Assembly: GCA_951217055.1 (NCBI GenBank)
Contig: OX578276.1
Location: forward strand, 36,604,205 to 36,668,204
Direction: 5' to 3'
Source: Gerris lacustris
Lineage: Eukaryota; Arthropoda; Insecta; Hemiptera; Gerridae
DNA: 64,000 bases
The notes under the pieces were generated by a model. The model saw only the letters and a list, made by a program, of their open reading frames with translations, made no database searches and was not told where the DNA came from. The position numbers and the translations under genes were made by a program. Below are positions 36,053 to 47,082 of the stretch, piece by piece. Every line of letters begins with the position of its first letter. Within the stretch, counting starts at the first letter, position 1.

Positions 36053-37447
36053 TATTAGTCAAATGAGAAAAAAAAAAGTGATGAATGATCGCTAAATTTA
36101 TACAAAATAAATAATGGTAATAACTCGTTACTAAATAATAATCAAAAATATATAAATTTAAAATAAAATAATCAATTATAAAAAAAAAATGTTATATACA
36201 ATAATAAATTATTTAAACGTATATTAAGATTACTTTATTGAACTTGTTATGAATAAATTAAGAATATAAAAGAATGAACTATGAGAGGGTTTGGTCCATC
36301 GATATCTAATAGTAGAGATAGTCGACTCCCCTCTTAAGAAAGTTTTGACAAGGTTAGAGTGGGGAAACTATACAGTAGCGCTTCTCACGTTCAAGGGAAA
36401 ACGCAGTACTAAATGCCCGCCAAAAACCGGGAATTTCAAATTCAAACATAAGCTAATTTCTTTTCCTTCTTACTTTTAAAAATTGAAATATTAATTTCTC
36501 TTTTTTATCCACTTCTTAAAAAATATACATATTTCAGTGCCTTGAAATATTAATTATATTACCTACATAACGAACCTGGATAATTAGATAATAATAATTA
36601 TGAATTCAGCAAATCAAATTTTAAAATAATTTACACAAGTGTAAATTTTCCTATTGCTTAAAAATGAAAAATCATTTTCCATAATATTATAATGTAAAGG
36701 ATTTCATAAATTCCCTCTGCATTGAAAAGAAGAACAATCAACTTCTAAAATAAATCTTATTGAAAATATTTGGAAGGGTTGAAATATAAGCATTATAGAA
36801 ACAGAATTAAATAAAAAGCCTGTTTTATTCACATAAAAGGTACAATAAGGTTAAATACAATGTTTTAATACATAGTTAAGCAATAAAAAATACCCTTATC
36901 ATGCAAACTAAAGTTAATTTACAGCAATTTAAGTGAATTTAAGGTTAGTGAATGTAGTCTAGTGAATAATTGTCTTTATTTATTTTTTTTTTTTTATGAG
37001 GAAGGGTTTTTAAAAAAGAGTTTTATATGTTGTGAGGGTCGACTGATTACAGGTGGAAAAACATTTCAGGGTTTGAAGCTCATCAGCAAAGGTTCAAACA
37101 TCCATCTGAAAAAAACATATATACATATAAATAGATGGCATAAAAAGTGAAATAAAAAAATGAAGCTATTTTCTCAATAACATTTTCATTTTTTTGATTA
37201 TAACTCACTTAGAACACATTCTCACTCATTAAGATTTTATTTTCCTTGTTTGTTTTTTGTAATCTTATTGCATTCAAAGCATAGACAATTAGGAATTTGT
37301 ACTTGGGTGATCAAAGTGAAAATGTGACATAACTTTTAATTTTGAACAACTTTTGTAAATAAATATTTTTGAGATTTTTAAAGACAAGGGTACTTCACTC
37401 TTAACATTTTTTGGAAAATTCATAGAAAGAACACCCTGTATATTTAA
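36053..37447. other. Unassigned AT-rich sequence
   Basis: No genes or repeats recognised. The frames at 36291 and 36962 have no domains. Confidence 0.45.
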
Positions 37448-37451
37448 TTAA

Positions 37452-37809
37452 CCCAATTGAATGCGTAATCCAATTTATGAACCTACCTACCTGACTGAAT
37501 AAAATTTACACAATTTTAAAAGTTAAATTAAAAAAAAATGTTTGGATCCACTGTGGATACAAACATCAGCGGGCCTGACAGAGCCTTGCAAGATGGTTCT
37601 ATTCGAGGCACGGAGAATAGAGCTACAGAGGGCTGAAAGCAAGGGGCTTGGATCCACTGTGGATACAAACATCAGCGGGCCTGACAGAGCCTTGCAAGAT
37701 GGTTCTATTCGAGGCACGGAGAATAGAGCTACAGAGGGCTGAAAGGAAGGGGCTTGGATCCACCCGCCAGGTGCGTTAGCACGGCATGGATCCACCCGCA
37801 TTGAATGGG
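37452..37809. mobile_element. piggyBac-type MITE with internal 106-bp tandem units
   Basis: 358 bp flanked on each side by TTAA (37448-37451 and 37810-37813), the specific target duplication of piggyBac elements. The ends CCCAATTGAATGCG and CGCATTGAATGGG are inverted repeats starting with CCC, as in that family. The interior holds two nearly identical 106-bp direct units (starts 37544 and 37650, GGATCCACTGTGGATAC) and the start of a third at 37756. It is strikingly GC-rich against its surroundings. The frames at 37523 and 37542 are readings of these units. Confidence 0.85.
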
Positions 37810-37989
37810 TTAATTGGACTAATTTTTTTCAACTTTTTAGTTTAAGACCATTTAGGGCTGACGGCTGATGCCTAGAAGCTCAAATTTCAACTAAAATTTT
37901 TTTAGTCATTCACCCCAGGTGCACTCACTCCATGGATGACACATGTATACACAGACATATATATAACACAGATAATATATATATATAAA

Positions 37990-38457
37990 CAGGGTGATTC
38001 AAAAACAATGAACCGATTCCATGATCAAATTTTGTAAGTAAATGTATAAATCAGAATGAGTGAGTGGAATATTAGGGTTCTAAGTTTCAGATGGTAGCAG
38101 TGTGTCTGCTCCAGGTGCATCAGCCTCCCAAGATGCTCAGCTCTTTGTTGACTGTCAAAATAAAATGGGGGCTTCTCAAGACAAGGCATTCTGTGTTCTC
38201 GAGTTTGCAAAAACTAAATCAGTGACTAAAAAACTGAGCTGGATAACTTAAAGCATCGAATAACAACAATCCTATCAGGATCAATTTGATATGATTGTTG
38301 TTCTTCCCAAACACGTAGAAGCATAATCAATCCTGATATGTTTTAACGGGATTGGACTATGAGTAGAATGCTTGTATTACAAGTTCAATTGTTTTGCTAT
38401 TTCTCCTTAATAAAATATTTAATCATGGAATCGGTTCATTCTTTTTTAATCACCCTG
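37990..38457. mobile_element. CAGGGTG-ended inverted-repeat element 2
   Basis: 468 bp. CAGGGTGATTCAAAAACAAT and GAACCGATTCCATGAT on the left mirror ATCATGGAATCGGTTC and AATCACCCTG on the right, giving arms of about 40 bp. Non-coding, and no target duplication is evident. Same terminal heptamer as the element at 25476 but different arms. Confidence 0.65.
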
Positions 38458-38695
38458 AGAGTTGAGCTAATCTTAAGTTAATGCGGTTGAGAATTAACTA
38501 TTAATTATTTACTGTAATACTTCATTTTTGTTACACTTTGTCAACCACTACATTTGTATGATTTATGCATCAAAAAAATAACGAAAGTGTGATTTGTACA
38601 TAGGAGAATTAGATATCCCTTTGACAAAAAATAAGTCGAGTCGCCGCATTAACTTAGATTTACCAAAGTTATAATAATAATAAAGATTAACGAAC

Positions 38696-38778
38696 CTTCT
38701 TGCATCTTTAGGCCAATCAAAGCATTTCATCAGAGGTGCCTGACTGGAACAACCAAACACATCACAAGATCTGACCTT
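38696..38778 (-). CDS. Exon encoding the N-terminal part of a THAP zinc finger
   Basis: The minus-strand frame reads KVRSCDVFGCSSQAPLMKCF followed by DWPKDAR. THAP domains are DNA-binding C2CH zinc fingers at protein N-termini that begin Cx4C and carry an aromatic/FP-x-D motif about 15 residues later. Here CDVFGC gives Cx4C and FDWPKD fits the second block. After CAAGAAG a good donor (GTTCGT) begins at 38695, so the C-x2-H half would lie on a further exon to the left, which I did not find. A pyrimidine-rich tract and AG at about 38776-38780 could be an acceptor; alternatively the frame runs to an ATG at 38844. It could be a host THAP gene or a P-element-type transposase relic. Confidence 0.5.
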
Positions 38779-38879
38779 TCTCAAAGAAGCAAAAACCACA
38801 AACGTTAATAAGAAAAGAACTTTAAGAGAAAGAACACATAACACAGTGTGAAAGACACAAAAAGCAAAAGCAGATATGT

Positions 38880-39135
38880 TTCGTTCACGTTCACAAGAGA
38901 GTAAAACACAATGGCCGCTAAAAACTCACTCGGCTTAGCTTGGTTTTTAGTTATCGATTATTACTATTAGATATCGATGGTTTTTAGTTAGTTTATTAGT
39001 CACTTTATTCGTTAAAAACGTGAGCGGCGCTGCCATCGGGCAAACTTGGGCAAACCCCCACCCTAGGGAGTCGGACAGGGCTGGTTTGGTCCAGCGCTGA
39101 GTTATTGGTTATGCGAGCGGTAGACTCACTGGCTC
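38880..39135. promoter_or_regulatory. Promoter-like patch upstream of the THAP exon
   Basis: A GC-richer stretch beside the THAP exon. It holds two TATCGAT motifs (38952-38958 and 38972-38978), close to the DRE element of insect housekeeping promoters, and a CAATGGCCGC box at about 38910. Position on the upstream side of the minus-strand exon suits a promoter. This is inference from composition and two short motifs. Confidence 0.25.
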
Positions 39136-39397
39136 TTTGTCATTTAAAGCAACGATTAGCCGGTCCGCTGGATTTTGGCAGCGAATCAAAAAAAATCTTT
39201 ATTATAAGAACTACAGTTATAACTGGTGGAGCTCGACAATTAGCATTCCTTTATGTTGGCCCATTCACCTCCAGCACTGTTGTATTTATTTTTATAATGG
39301 TAAAACTTGTATTATATTGATGAAGACAATGACAATGAGCGTAAACATATTTTATCATTATTATTGCTTCCGACCTTACCGAAGCTTTACGAACGAA

Positions 39398-39830
39398 ATT
39401 TTGTATGTCTCCATTTTCAAAAATTCAAAGACAGTAATCCGTTTCAGACATCAGGGAACATTTTGGGTTCCATGTCTGTCTGTCGGTCTGTCGCTCAATT
39501 TTTGCGAACCAACAAATCTTAAATAACAAATCTCGATTTTAATGAAATTTAGATAGTAGGTCATAATTAGCCCATTTTGGTCCCTTATAAGTTTCATTGT
39601 ATTTATTTGTTTCTCTTCCACATGCACACAAACATATATTTATTTAACCTATATCTTCAAAAGTACTCATTTGATTTATGACAAATTGGATGGTTGTCGC
39701 AGATAGCCCCAGATTAATTTCAACCGTCTGCTGTCTTTAATTTTTGCTAAATTGATACTTTAATTCCTGTAACATAGACTGCTAATTAGTGTGGCACATA
39801 GCTTCCTCGCATCCTATCACGTACTTTATT
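39398..39830 (+). repeat. Family B repeat, most complete copy
   Basis: Order of landmarks: ATGTCTCCATTTTCAAAAAT, CCGTTTCAGACATCAGGGAA, CTGTCTGTCGGTCTGTC, TCTTCCACATGCACACAAAC, ATAGCCCCAGATTAATTTC, CATAGCTTCCTCGCATCC. The copy at 59998-60310 shares the second half. The overlapping frames at 39105-39526 are not genes. Confidence 0.65.
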
Positions 39831-39879
39831 GATTTTATGATTTTCCAGTGCCTTATTTATTTTGTTCTCCACTTTTTAG

Positions 39880-40130
39880 GGTTTCGAGGTCATCCTAAAA
39901 ACACCCATGCTTTTGGTAGTTCCGTCCGTTGCGCCTTGGTTCATATCTCCCGACCTAATGTAGCTAGGGATTTGAAATTTGGACATTTTTTATGTAGAGA
40001 GAATGAATGTTATCAATACGTAATGACCTCCAATGACTCTCCTACTTCGGTCAATACGCATTCTCACCGATCCTCCAGATTTCGTTCTGTATTTCCTAAG
40101 GGTATTACAATTACATACTTATAAAGGCCA
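39880..40130 (+). repeat. Family C repeat, 5' part
   Basis: GGTTTCGAGGTCATCC, CATGCTTTTGGTAGTTCCG and a CTAGGGATTTGAAATTTGGA segment match 19781-19870. Confidence 0.6.
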
Positions 40131-41639
40131 AAATAAGAAAATGTATTTATTCTAATTCTACTATCTATGCTCTAAATCCGGTCTTAAAGTGTATCGGGTC
40201 CACGTACAGACGTTCTATACAAAATTAAATTTATTTCTAATTATGGTGAGTAAGGTAAGGGATTTAAGTATATAATTTCGATTAAATATTTTTTGTCTTG
40301 ATAATTCTTTAACACTCGACTTTAAGACAATCTCAAGTCTGACTCAAGTTAGGTTTTTAATATTTATTAATAATTATTAGGTTAATGCAAGCGTTCAAGG
40401 ATTATAACTTGAACTTATCAGAAATCAGCTTGAATTGAATATTGTTTTAGTCGATTATTTATTACATTTACTCCATTTTATCACTGTACTGATATACATG
40501 GAACTCAACCCGGAATCTACTGTCGAACAAACGTACGTATGATAGCAATCGCTACTGGGTTCTCAGTTATATTTATATAATATATATTTATATAATAATT
40601 GGCTAGCAATATATTTCGTATACTTTTTTTTCTGGACTTTGTATCCTTTAAGAGATCTTTAGATGTAGTAAGACTCTAAAGGAAAAGTCTTAAATGTTAT
40701 TCTATCCTTATAAATCTCAACGCCATATTAACCGATATTGTTCCTGTATATCTTGTTAATTCCCTAAGCCCTAAAGCCATCCTGACGCATAACAAGAAAG
40801 AGGGTTCTTGTTTGTATTATAATTTAATTGATTAGAAGGCATGGGTTAAACCAATTTCTTTTTACCCTTCTCATCAGGTAACTAACAGAAGACAGACTCT
40901 GGTTTATTCATTTAATTTTCACTGTTAAATTAAGAGGAAGAGCCTGGTGATTTTTTCACACATTTCTAATCGTCCTGATAGAATAAGTGATTGGATTTTA
41001 ATGAATTGAGTGGATTAGAATCAGGTTCTATTGACTTAGGTGTTTAATATTCTCTACACTGATGTTTTAAAACACTTTTACCTTGATTAAATATTTATTG
41101 TAAAGAAAGGATCAAATAATTAGTATTGATTACGGATAATTGGCTTGACACAAAATAAATCCAATTTTTTGTTCATACTTCCAATTAAAAAAAATTGATC
41201 CGACTAACTCGATCACATTTTTTTGCGTTTGATGATACTGAATTTTAATTCTATTATTTCTAATGCGTTCTATTTATTATTAAAAATACTAGCATTTTTA
41301 AATTGTTTAACAGATGGTCGTTTATATTATTTCGATTTCAGTTTGGACAAATTTATGTTTATCAATATCTGTAAACTAGATTTTTCCAATAATCACGATT
41401 TATATGGTAAAATTTGTGTTTGAACGGACTACATTTAAGGTTTTTTAACCATAATCCGCCGAAACCATTTTTGAGATATAATTTATTTTCACTATTTTTC
41501 ACGAGTTTTTAGGGCAGTGCTCATAAATTAAGAATTAAAATTTATTTTACGATTTCCCCTCGGGGTATAATTTTTATGCGCATGATGTCAAATTCCAAAG
41601 AAATCGACAGTAGGCTTTTTCAGACCTAGATATTGAAAA
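40131..41639. other. Unassigned AT-rich sequence
   Basis: No genes recognised. A fragment near 41440-41580 (ACATTTAAGG, CATAATCCGCCGAAACC, ACGATTTCCCCTCGGGGTAT) resembles the middle of family A on the minus strand. Confidence 0.4.
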
Positions 41640-41785
41640 ATAGAAAAATACCCTTTTCGGCACTTCTTTAGATTGTTATTACTGTTATAAAGAAAACAGA
41701 GGGGAGTAACAATCTAAAGAAGGTGCATGGAATGTCCTTTAGACTCCCCCTTATAAAAACAGAATTGTGATATTTCTTTGTTCCA
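41640..41785 (-). repeat. Family G hairpin repeat, copy 2
   Basis: CACTTCTTTAGATTGTTA (41657) and TAACAATCTAAAGAAGGTG (41708) form an 18-bp stem around about 35 bp. Read on the minus strand the segment matches 31583-31700, including ATCACAATTCTGTTTTTATAA. A further single GGGGAGTAACAATCTAAAG box is at 41860. Confidence 0.65.
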
Positions 41786-41999
41786 AATTACATTGAACTG
41801 AACATCACTTTGTCTTTATTGTTATTTAGTTAAAGTCATTTATATTCTAAAAACATATAGGGGAGTAACAATCTAAAGAAGTACCACACTTCCTGCCATC
41901 CCAATACTTTCTCCATGTATTTTATACTAAGTATATAAGAAAGAAACGTTTCTTTGAAAAAATATATAAGAAAGTAAAAACAGCGAATATATTATCTAG

Positions 42000-42335
42000 A
42001 GTAATAATTTGTTTATTATTGTGATTGCACGAAAATTCGATTTTGAGATTTTGATGAATTTTCAAATTTTGAGCTCCCCTGAGTCCGAAAAAGTGATTTT
42101 TAAATTCCGTCGGTCATTTGTGCAGACGCGTGGAGCCTTTACTAGTAGGCCGATTTTGACAAAATTTGGTATATATATATGTTAAGAAAAATCATGCCCC
42201 GAGGCGAATTCGAGAAATGAATTTTAGCTCCAAATTTGGAAAAAATGATCGAAAACGGTTTCGACGATTTTGATTTAAAAATCCTAAAATGCAGTCTATT
42301 TAAATACGAATTTAATTGTCCAGGAGATAGCGTAG
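42000..42335 (+). repeat. Family A repeat, 5' half
   Basis: TTGTGATTGCACGAAAATTC, CCCCTGAGTCCGAAAAAGTG, TGTGCAGACGCGTGGAGCC and CATGCCCCGAGGCGAATTCG match family A up to the GACGATTTTGATT block. Confidence 0.65.
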
Positions 42336-43424
42336 AAAAAGGTGTCTGACTAACATCAAACTAGAATTTTGTATATAAGTTAATCATTTGGTGCCTTTTA
42401 AGGATATGTGGATGGCTGTTTGTGTGCGGGACATAGCTTGCCAATAGGCATTTAAAAAAAAAAAAATCGGTGGAGAGCGGTCATGTCCCGCCCATTTTTG
42501 TGGGCAACGTGATTTTCATGACCCTGAGTACAGAAATAGTTAATAGACCAAAATTCAAGTTGATGTTAGTTGGTCACTTGATAAGTGACCGCTTCGATTT
42601 AGAGCAATAACTAATAGGTACTAATAACTAACCTATCAAGTGACAAATTACAATGAATTGCGTTATAATCCTGGTTACTAATTGTATAAGCCGTGAGTTG
42701 ATCTTCCATTCATTCATTATTTCACTTGATATATATGAGAAAGATTTGTCCGAGTTTGTCGAGCTGATTTTTTGTTTTAAAAGTAATTTGTATTGTCTGG
42801 TGTGGTCTGTACATTTAATCATAGTATGAAAGTTAAGTTAAGGTTAACGTCGGTCGTGATGGAAACCTAACGGACGGAGATTTAGGAGATTGTTTCGCGG
42901 TTAAGGATGTCTGGAGTCTGGAGGACAAGACTTGTTATGAGTAATGGTCCACATGTAGAACTTTTGAACTTGGTTGTCAAATACAAATCCAGCAGAAATA
43001 TTCATTTAATGTTAAAAAAAATCGATTGTTTTCTCTAGTATAATGTGATATTTTTTTAAAATATGAGTTACGTTAAAGTTTTGGCGAAAAGGTACCAATC
43101 TGCAACTCACTATATGTACTTGCCGTACAATTTTCAACGAAATGGCTGAAGTAGTTTGGAAAATTTAATATTATTATAAATGAGGTTATAGAAATAGGTT
43201 TGTACGCATGCGATGCGAGAGAGGAAGCAATAGTCGCAATAGATTGAAATTAATATTATATGGATATGGGATTATCTATGGTCTAAATACCGGTTCCTCT
43301 TAAATTTGATTCTAAATAGGAGAAGTAGAAGGTTTCAAATTAATTTGGAAAATAAGCGTCGACACATGCATGGAAGGAACTCTTTGGCGGAGAAGGTGAG
43401 AGTTCATTATTTGGCTAATTTCGA
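42336..43424. other. Unassigned sequence
   Basis: A GC-richer patch at 42840-42960 has stops in all frames I checked. The 64-codon frame at 42628 has no domain. Confidence 0.4.
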
Positions 43425-43540
43425 CGTACCATTCAAATTTCATTTAAATTAGACGAGTAGTGTTAACAATATTGAAGGTTAGATAGACTCGAACCAAGGA
43501 CGTTTTCTATCTGAAACGGAAACGCATTTTGAAACACAAA
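43425..43540 (-). repeat. Family B fragment, reverse
   Basis: TACCATTCAAATTTCATTTA, AGACTCGAACCAAGGACG (a reversed B-box-like motif) and CTGAAACGGAAACGCATTTT are the complement of family B landmarks. Confidence 0.5.
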
Positions 43541-46089
43541 TTCTCTTTTACCTACTTAGTTTCATTCGTACTTTTATCATTTTCGCTTAAAATGTCGCTG
43601 GATATTTTTCATGCGTCGAGCTTTTCATCCGTTATAGATGATGGCGAAGTCTAATTTTTTAGTTTAGTTCATTGTTATGACCAAGTACTAGATCTTATAA
43701 ACTGACCCCAATGCACAAATGAGTCTAGAACCTTGTAGTATCTGTCCAGAAACGTTTAATAATGCAACAAGAAGTGATACAAATGAGAAATTTACTAAGA
43801 AAATAATTGTTTACGTATGTCACTCATGCTATCTGCCTTGTAGTAGCTGTCAGTGCATTCTGTAATCAACTTTTCAAGCTATTCATCTTCTTCTATTTTT
43901 TCTTGTCTGACTTAATTGTGTCTGTTTTTTTTTTTTTTGTTAGTTTTTTAATGGTTATTTCGTAATCTAAATTGCCTGGGTCGTCCTCAATTAGGAATAA
44001 TTACCGTTTGGAGTTCATCTATTTTTTAAAAATAAAAGAAATGCAGTGGAATGTAGCATTCTAGTGCATGCCAGTCTGTTATTACTAATCTTCCGGAAGA
44101 GCATTTCTAGTTTTTTTTTTTTGTTGCATCTTTGATTTCATTATTTCCGTAGTCTTGGAAAAAAGATCCTTTCATTCTCAACTCTGTCTTCCTCTGTCAA
44201 ACACAAAATATTTTGTAAACTGTTTTTTAACAGTTTCACATAGAAATATGAAACTTTGAGTTTATTAGATATCATTGAAAGATGATTGATTGAATCATAA
44301 AGATGATGGAATGAAGATTTCGAGCACCAACAACTAGAAAATTTGGCTGGAATAGTTCACTATACTATGTGTGCTACTGTTTCTTTAAATTTAAAGTTTA
44401 GAAAGATTAAATTAATGGCACCATGCCTATAAATTCAACTTATTCATGTAATAATATCAGCTGGGTTTCCTTCAATAATAAATTGATACGTATATAACTT
44501 GCCGCCAGAGATTGTATTCTGTTTAATAAAATTATGTCAAAAAAAAAAATTAAAAGAGTCTGATTACAAAAAGGGTTCTTCACTTTCTCAAGAAGTAGTG
44601 GTAAGGGTAATGGTTTGAAATACATATTATACAGCTGCCATGTTGAATCAAAATTGCCGATCGGAAAAATCTTTCATCAAAGATGGTTATGTAATAAAAG
44701 GAAAAAGCTCTAATGTTTCAAGGCCTGCTGCCATTGGTTCTGTCGATATTTGATCGATGACAAATGGACGTCACCCTAAATCAAAATGGGCGATTATAGT
44801 TTGCTTTAAATAAAGTTGCTTATTCCAAAAAAGGAAGCTAACTTCTAAAATTGAAGGTTCTAGTGCAATTGGTTCCAGTGATATTGTGATGAAAAATGTT
44901 GCATATAAGTGGCCGTCATACGAGTATTTAACCAGATGGCGGATCATGAGTTTTTTACGAGCACCTTCCCGGAGAATCTAGTTTCGCTTTACCATATTAA
45001 AGTTTATCAACAAAATTCCATGGTGATAGTCAAGTGGTTCCAGAGATATGATTAGTCATGCAGTTAGTCAGTGGAATAAGGATTTTACTTTTATATTTAT
45101 TAATGAGGGTGAATTGATGACATTAAGTGTATAATATAATAATCAGCTTCAAAACGTATTTTGTCTTAGAGGTAAAAGTATTTATAGCCAGTAGTGTAGT
45201 TTCGATTTATTAATTAAAAGTTATTAAGTAACTTTATTTCTTATATTTATCTTCAACTTCGATCCTTCTTAACGTTTTTTTTTTCTTTTTTTAATTATAG
45301 TTTTATTTCATGATGAGAAAATTGAAAAAGAATGAGATCTGATCGAAAAATTAAACGGAAAGTTTTTGATAAACTTATTTTTTTCTTTTAGGGTTTTCGA
45401 ACGTAAATAGGTTACGTTTATTTCGTAAACCTATTTACCTACCTACATAAAAACTCATACTGAGCCCATGACCTATACGACCCTTTATTGGTTTAAATTA
45501 CCAGTAAGAGGGTGCGGAGAGCACGAAACCTATCAACAAACTTGCTTAAATTGCTAATAACAAATCGCCTTCAGCTAAGTTTATAAATTGCTTTATTTTG
45601 ATAATCATACTATATCGGGTATAATCGCTTCAAAACAAATACTTGTTATGGATAGGTCAACATATGTTTTATAATGTTAAAAAAAATATTATTCATAAAT
45701 AGATTTTTTTTTTAACAAATCTACATAGTAAAACCAATATTGGTTTTTAAGGTTATACAAAAAAGTAAGCCATATTTCTTTTCATTAATGGTGAATAAAA
45801 AGAAAAAAATACTAAGTTATAATCAACCTTTATTTATTTAGAATTTTTTTTTTTTTTAAGTTAAATGTAATTTAATATCACCCTTTAAACTTAATACTGT
45901 AATTAATAAGATTTTTATTCTTTGTGACAAAGTTGTCTTCGAGTTTTTCGGACCGATTTTGATATGTATTAGGTTAAGTAGCTATAACAATATTTCCTAC
46001 ATTTCTCTTCTGATTTTTAATTTTCCTTCGTTCATAATAACAAATAAATATTAACGTGTAAATTGGCTGTAGGGTACCCTTTTATTAAC
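43541..46089. other. AT-rich region with a degenerate repeat
   Basis: At 44700-45060 three imperfect units each contain a segment like CAATTGGTTCCAGTGATATT. They look like an old repeat. No coding gene recognised elsewhere. Confidence 0.4.
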
Positions 46090-47082
46090 TTATTGTCTTA
46101 AAGAGTGGATCCTTTAGGGTAAATCGAAAAACAAAACAAAAAACTACATCAGTTTTTTAGTCGGCAACGTTTCGGCCTAGCCGGCCATTCTCAAGCCTAA
46201 AAACAAATATTTATTTGATGTTAACCACAAATGAACGTAAAGATAATGAACATAATACATTATCAGCAATTAGTATCTTTAGCATATTAAAAACAATAAA
46301 ACATTCTAGGTACCTTGTAGTTTTGCACTAGGGTAAGTGAGGTCAGTAATAAAAAATCTAAAAATCAGAACTATAAAGTTCTCTCGTCTCATACATACTA
46401 CTTCTACACATTACCACAGATTGACTTAATCTAATATAACACATTGCAACATAAAACACAAAATTTAACAATAAAAACAATGGTAACAATTTAAAAATCC
46501 CAGGTTTAACTGACAAAAAACGTAAGGTAGTAGATAATGGGTTATCAGTCCCTTATCATTCCTGTTATCATACAGTGGTAAAATATTAGTAATAATTAAT
46601 AAATAAAATTTGATATAAAATTAACATTAATTAGTATTTAATAGCTGTAATATAGTGGGTGATATAATTTTAAAACCATAAAAACTTTTAACATAAATAA
46701 AAGACAAATTAAGGTAACATAGGTAATCAAGGAGGCAACTGTATTAAGACTGTATTATCGGCGGGAATTTTGATTTGATAGGTCTTGATATATCCCACTG
46801 TAATATTTATTCAGAGACCGGGAATCAGTTTTAATATTGACTGTTCTATCCGATTTAATGGCGATGTTCAGCGCCTCTATCATTTTCCTTCTATTGGACT
46901 AATTGCTGATAATGTATTATGTTCATTATCTTTACGTTCATTTGTGGTTAACATCAAATAAATATTTGTTTTTAGGCTTGAGAATGGCCGGCTAGGCCGA
47001 AACGTTGCCGACTAAAAAACTGATGTAGTTTTTTGTTTTGTTTTTCGATTTACCCTAAAGGATCCACTCTTTAAGACAATAA
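46090..47082 (-). mobile_element. Penelope-like element remnant between inverted 185-bp terminal repeats
   Basis: 46090-46274 and 46898-47082 are inverted copies of exactly the same length (185 bp, nearly perfect). The 623-bp interior ends, on its right, in a minus-strand reading that resembles a Penelope-type C-terminus. Each arm carries CTTGAGAATGGCCGG and TAGGCCGAAACGTT, with GGCC/GGCC able to pair. This recalls the hammerhead-type motifs (CUGAUGA, stem II, GAAA) described in terminal repeats of Penelope-like elements, although the first block here deviates. Terminal repeats in inverted arrangement and 5' truncation are known habits of these elements. Most of the reverse transcriptase is missing. 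Confidence 0.6.
46755..46895 (-). pseudogene. C-terminal fragment of a Penelope-like element protein
   Basis: 46 codons and a TAA stop, starting exactly where the right terminal-repeat arm ends. The reading includes RRKMIEALNIAIKSDRTVN and later LNKYYSGIY. In Penelope-like elements the GIY-YIG endonuclease ends with a similar R-x-x-x-EAL-x-I block and a short tail, so I read this as the last part of that protein. In-frame stops lie upstream inside the arm, so nothing longer can be made. The catalytic GIY-YIG core and the reverse transcriptase are absent. Confidence 0.5.

Noticed and set aside
37523..37801. Repeated-peptide frames on both strands
   Set aside because: They read the 106-bp tandem units of a piggyBac-type MITE flanked by TTAA.
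39105..39526. Overlapping plus-strand frames of 71-129 codons
   Set aside because: The second half is family B repeat sequence and the first half shows no domain in any of the overlapping frames.
46978..47003. Active hammerhead ribozyme
   Set aside because: The CUGAUGA block is replaced by a TTGAGAA-like sequence and no clean stem III with a UH cleavage site was found. Kept only as a resemblance.
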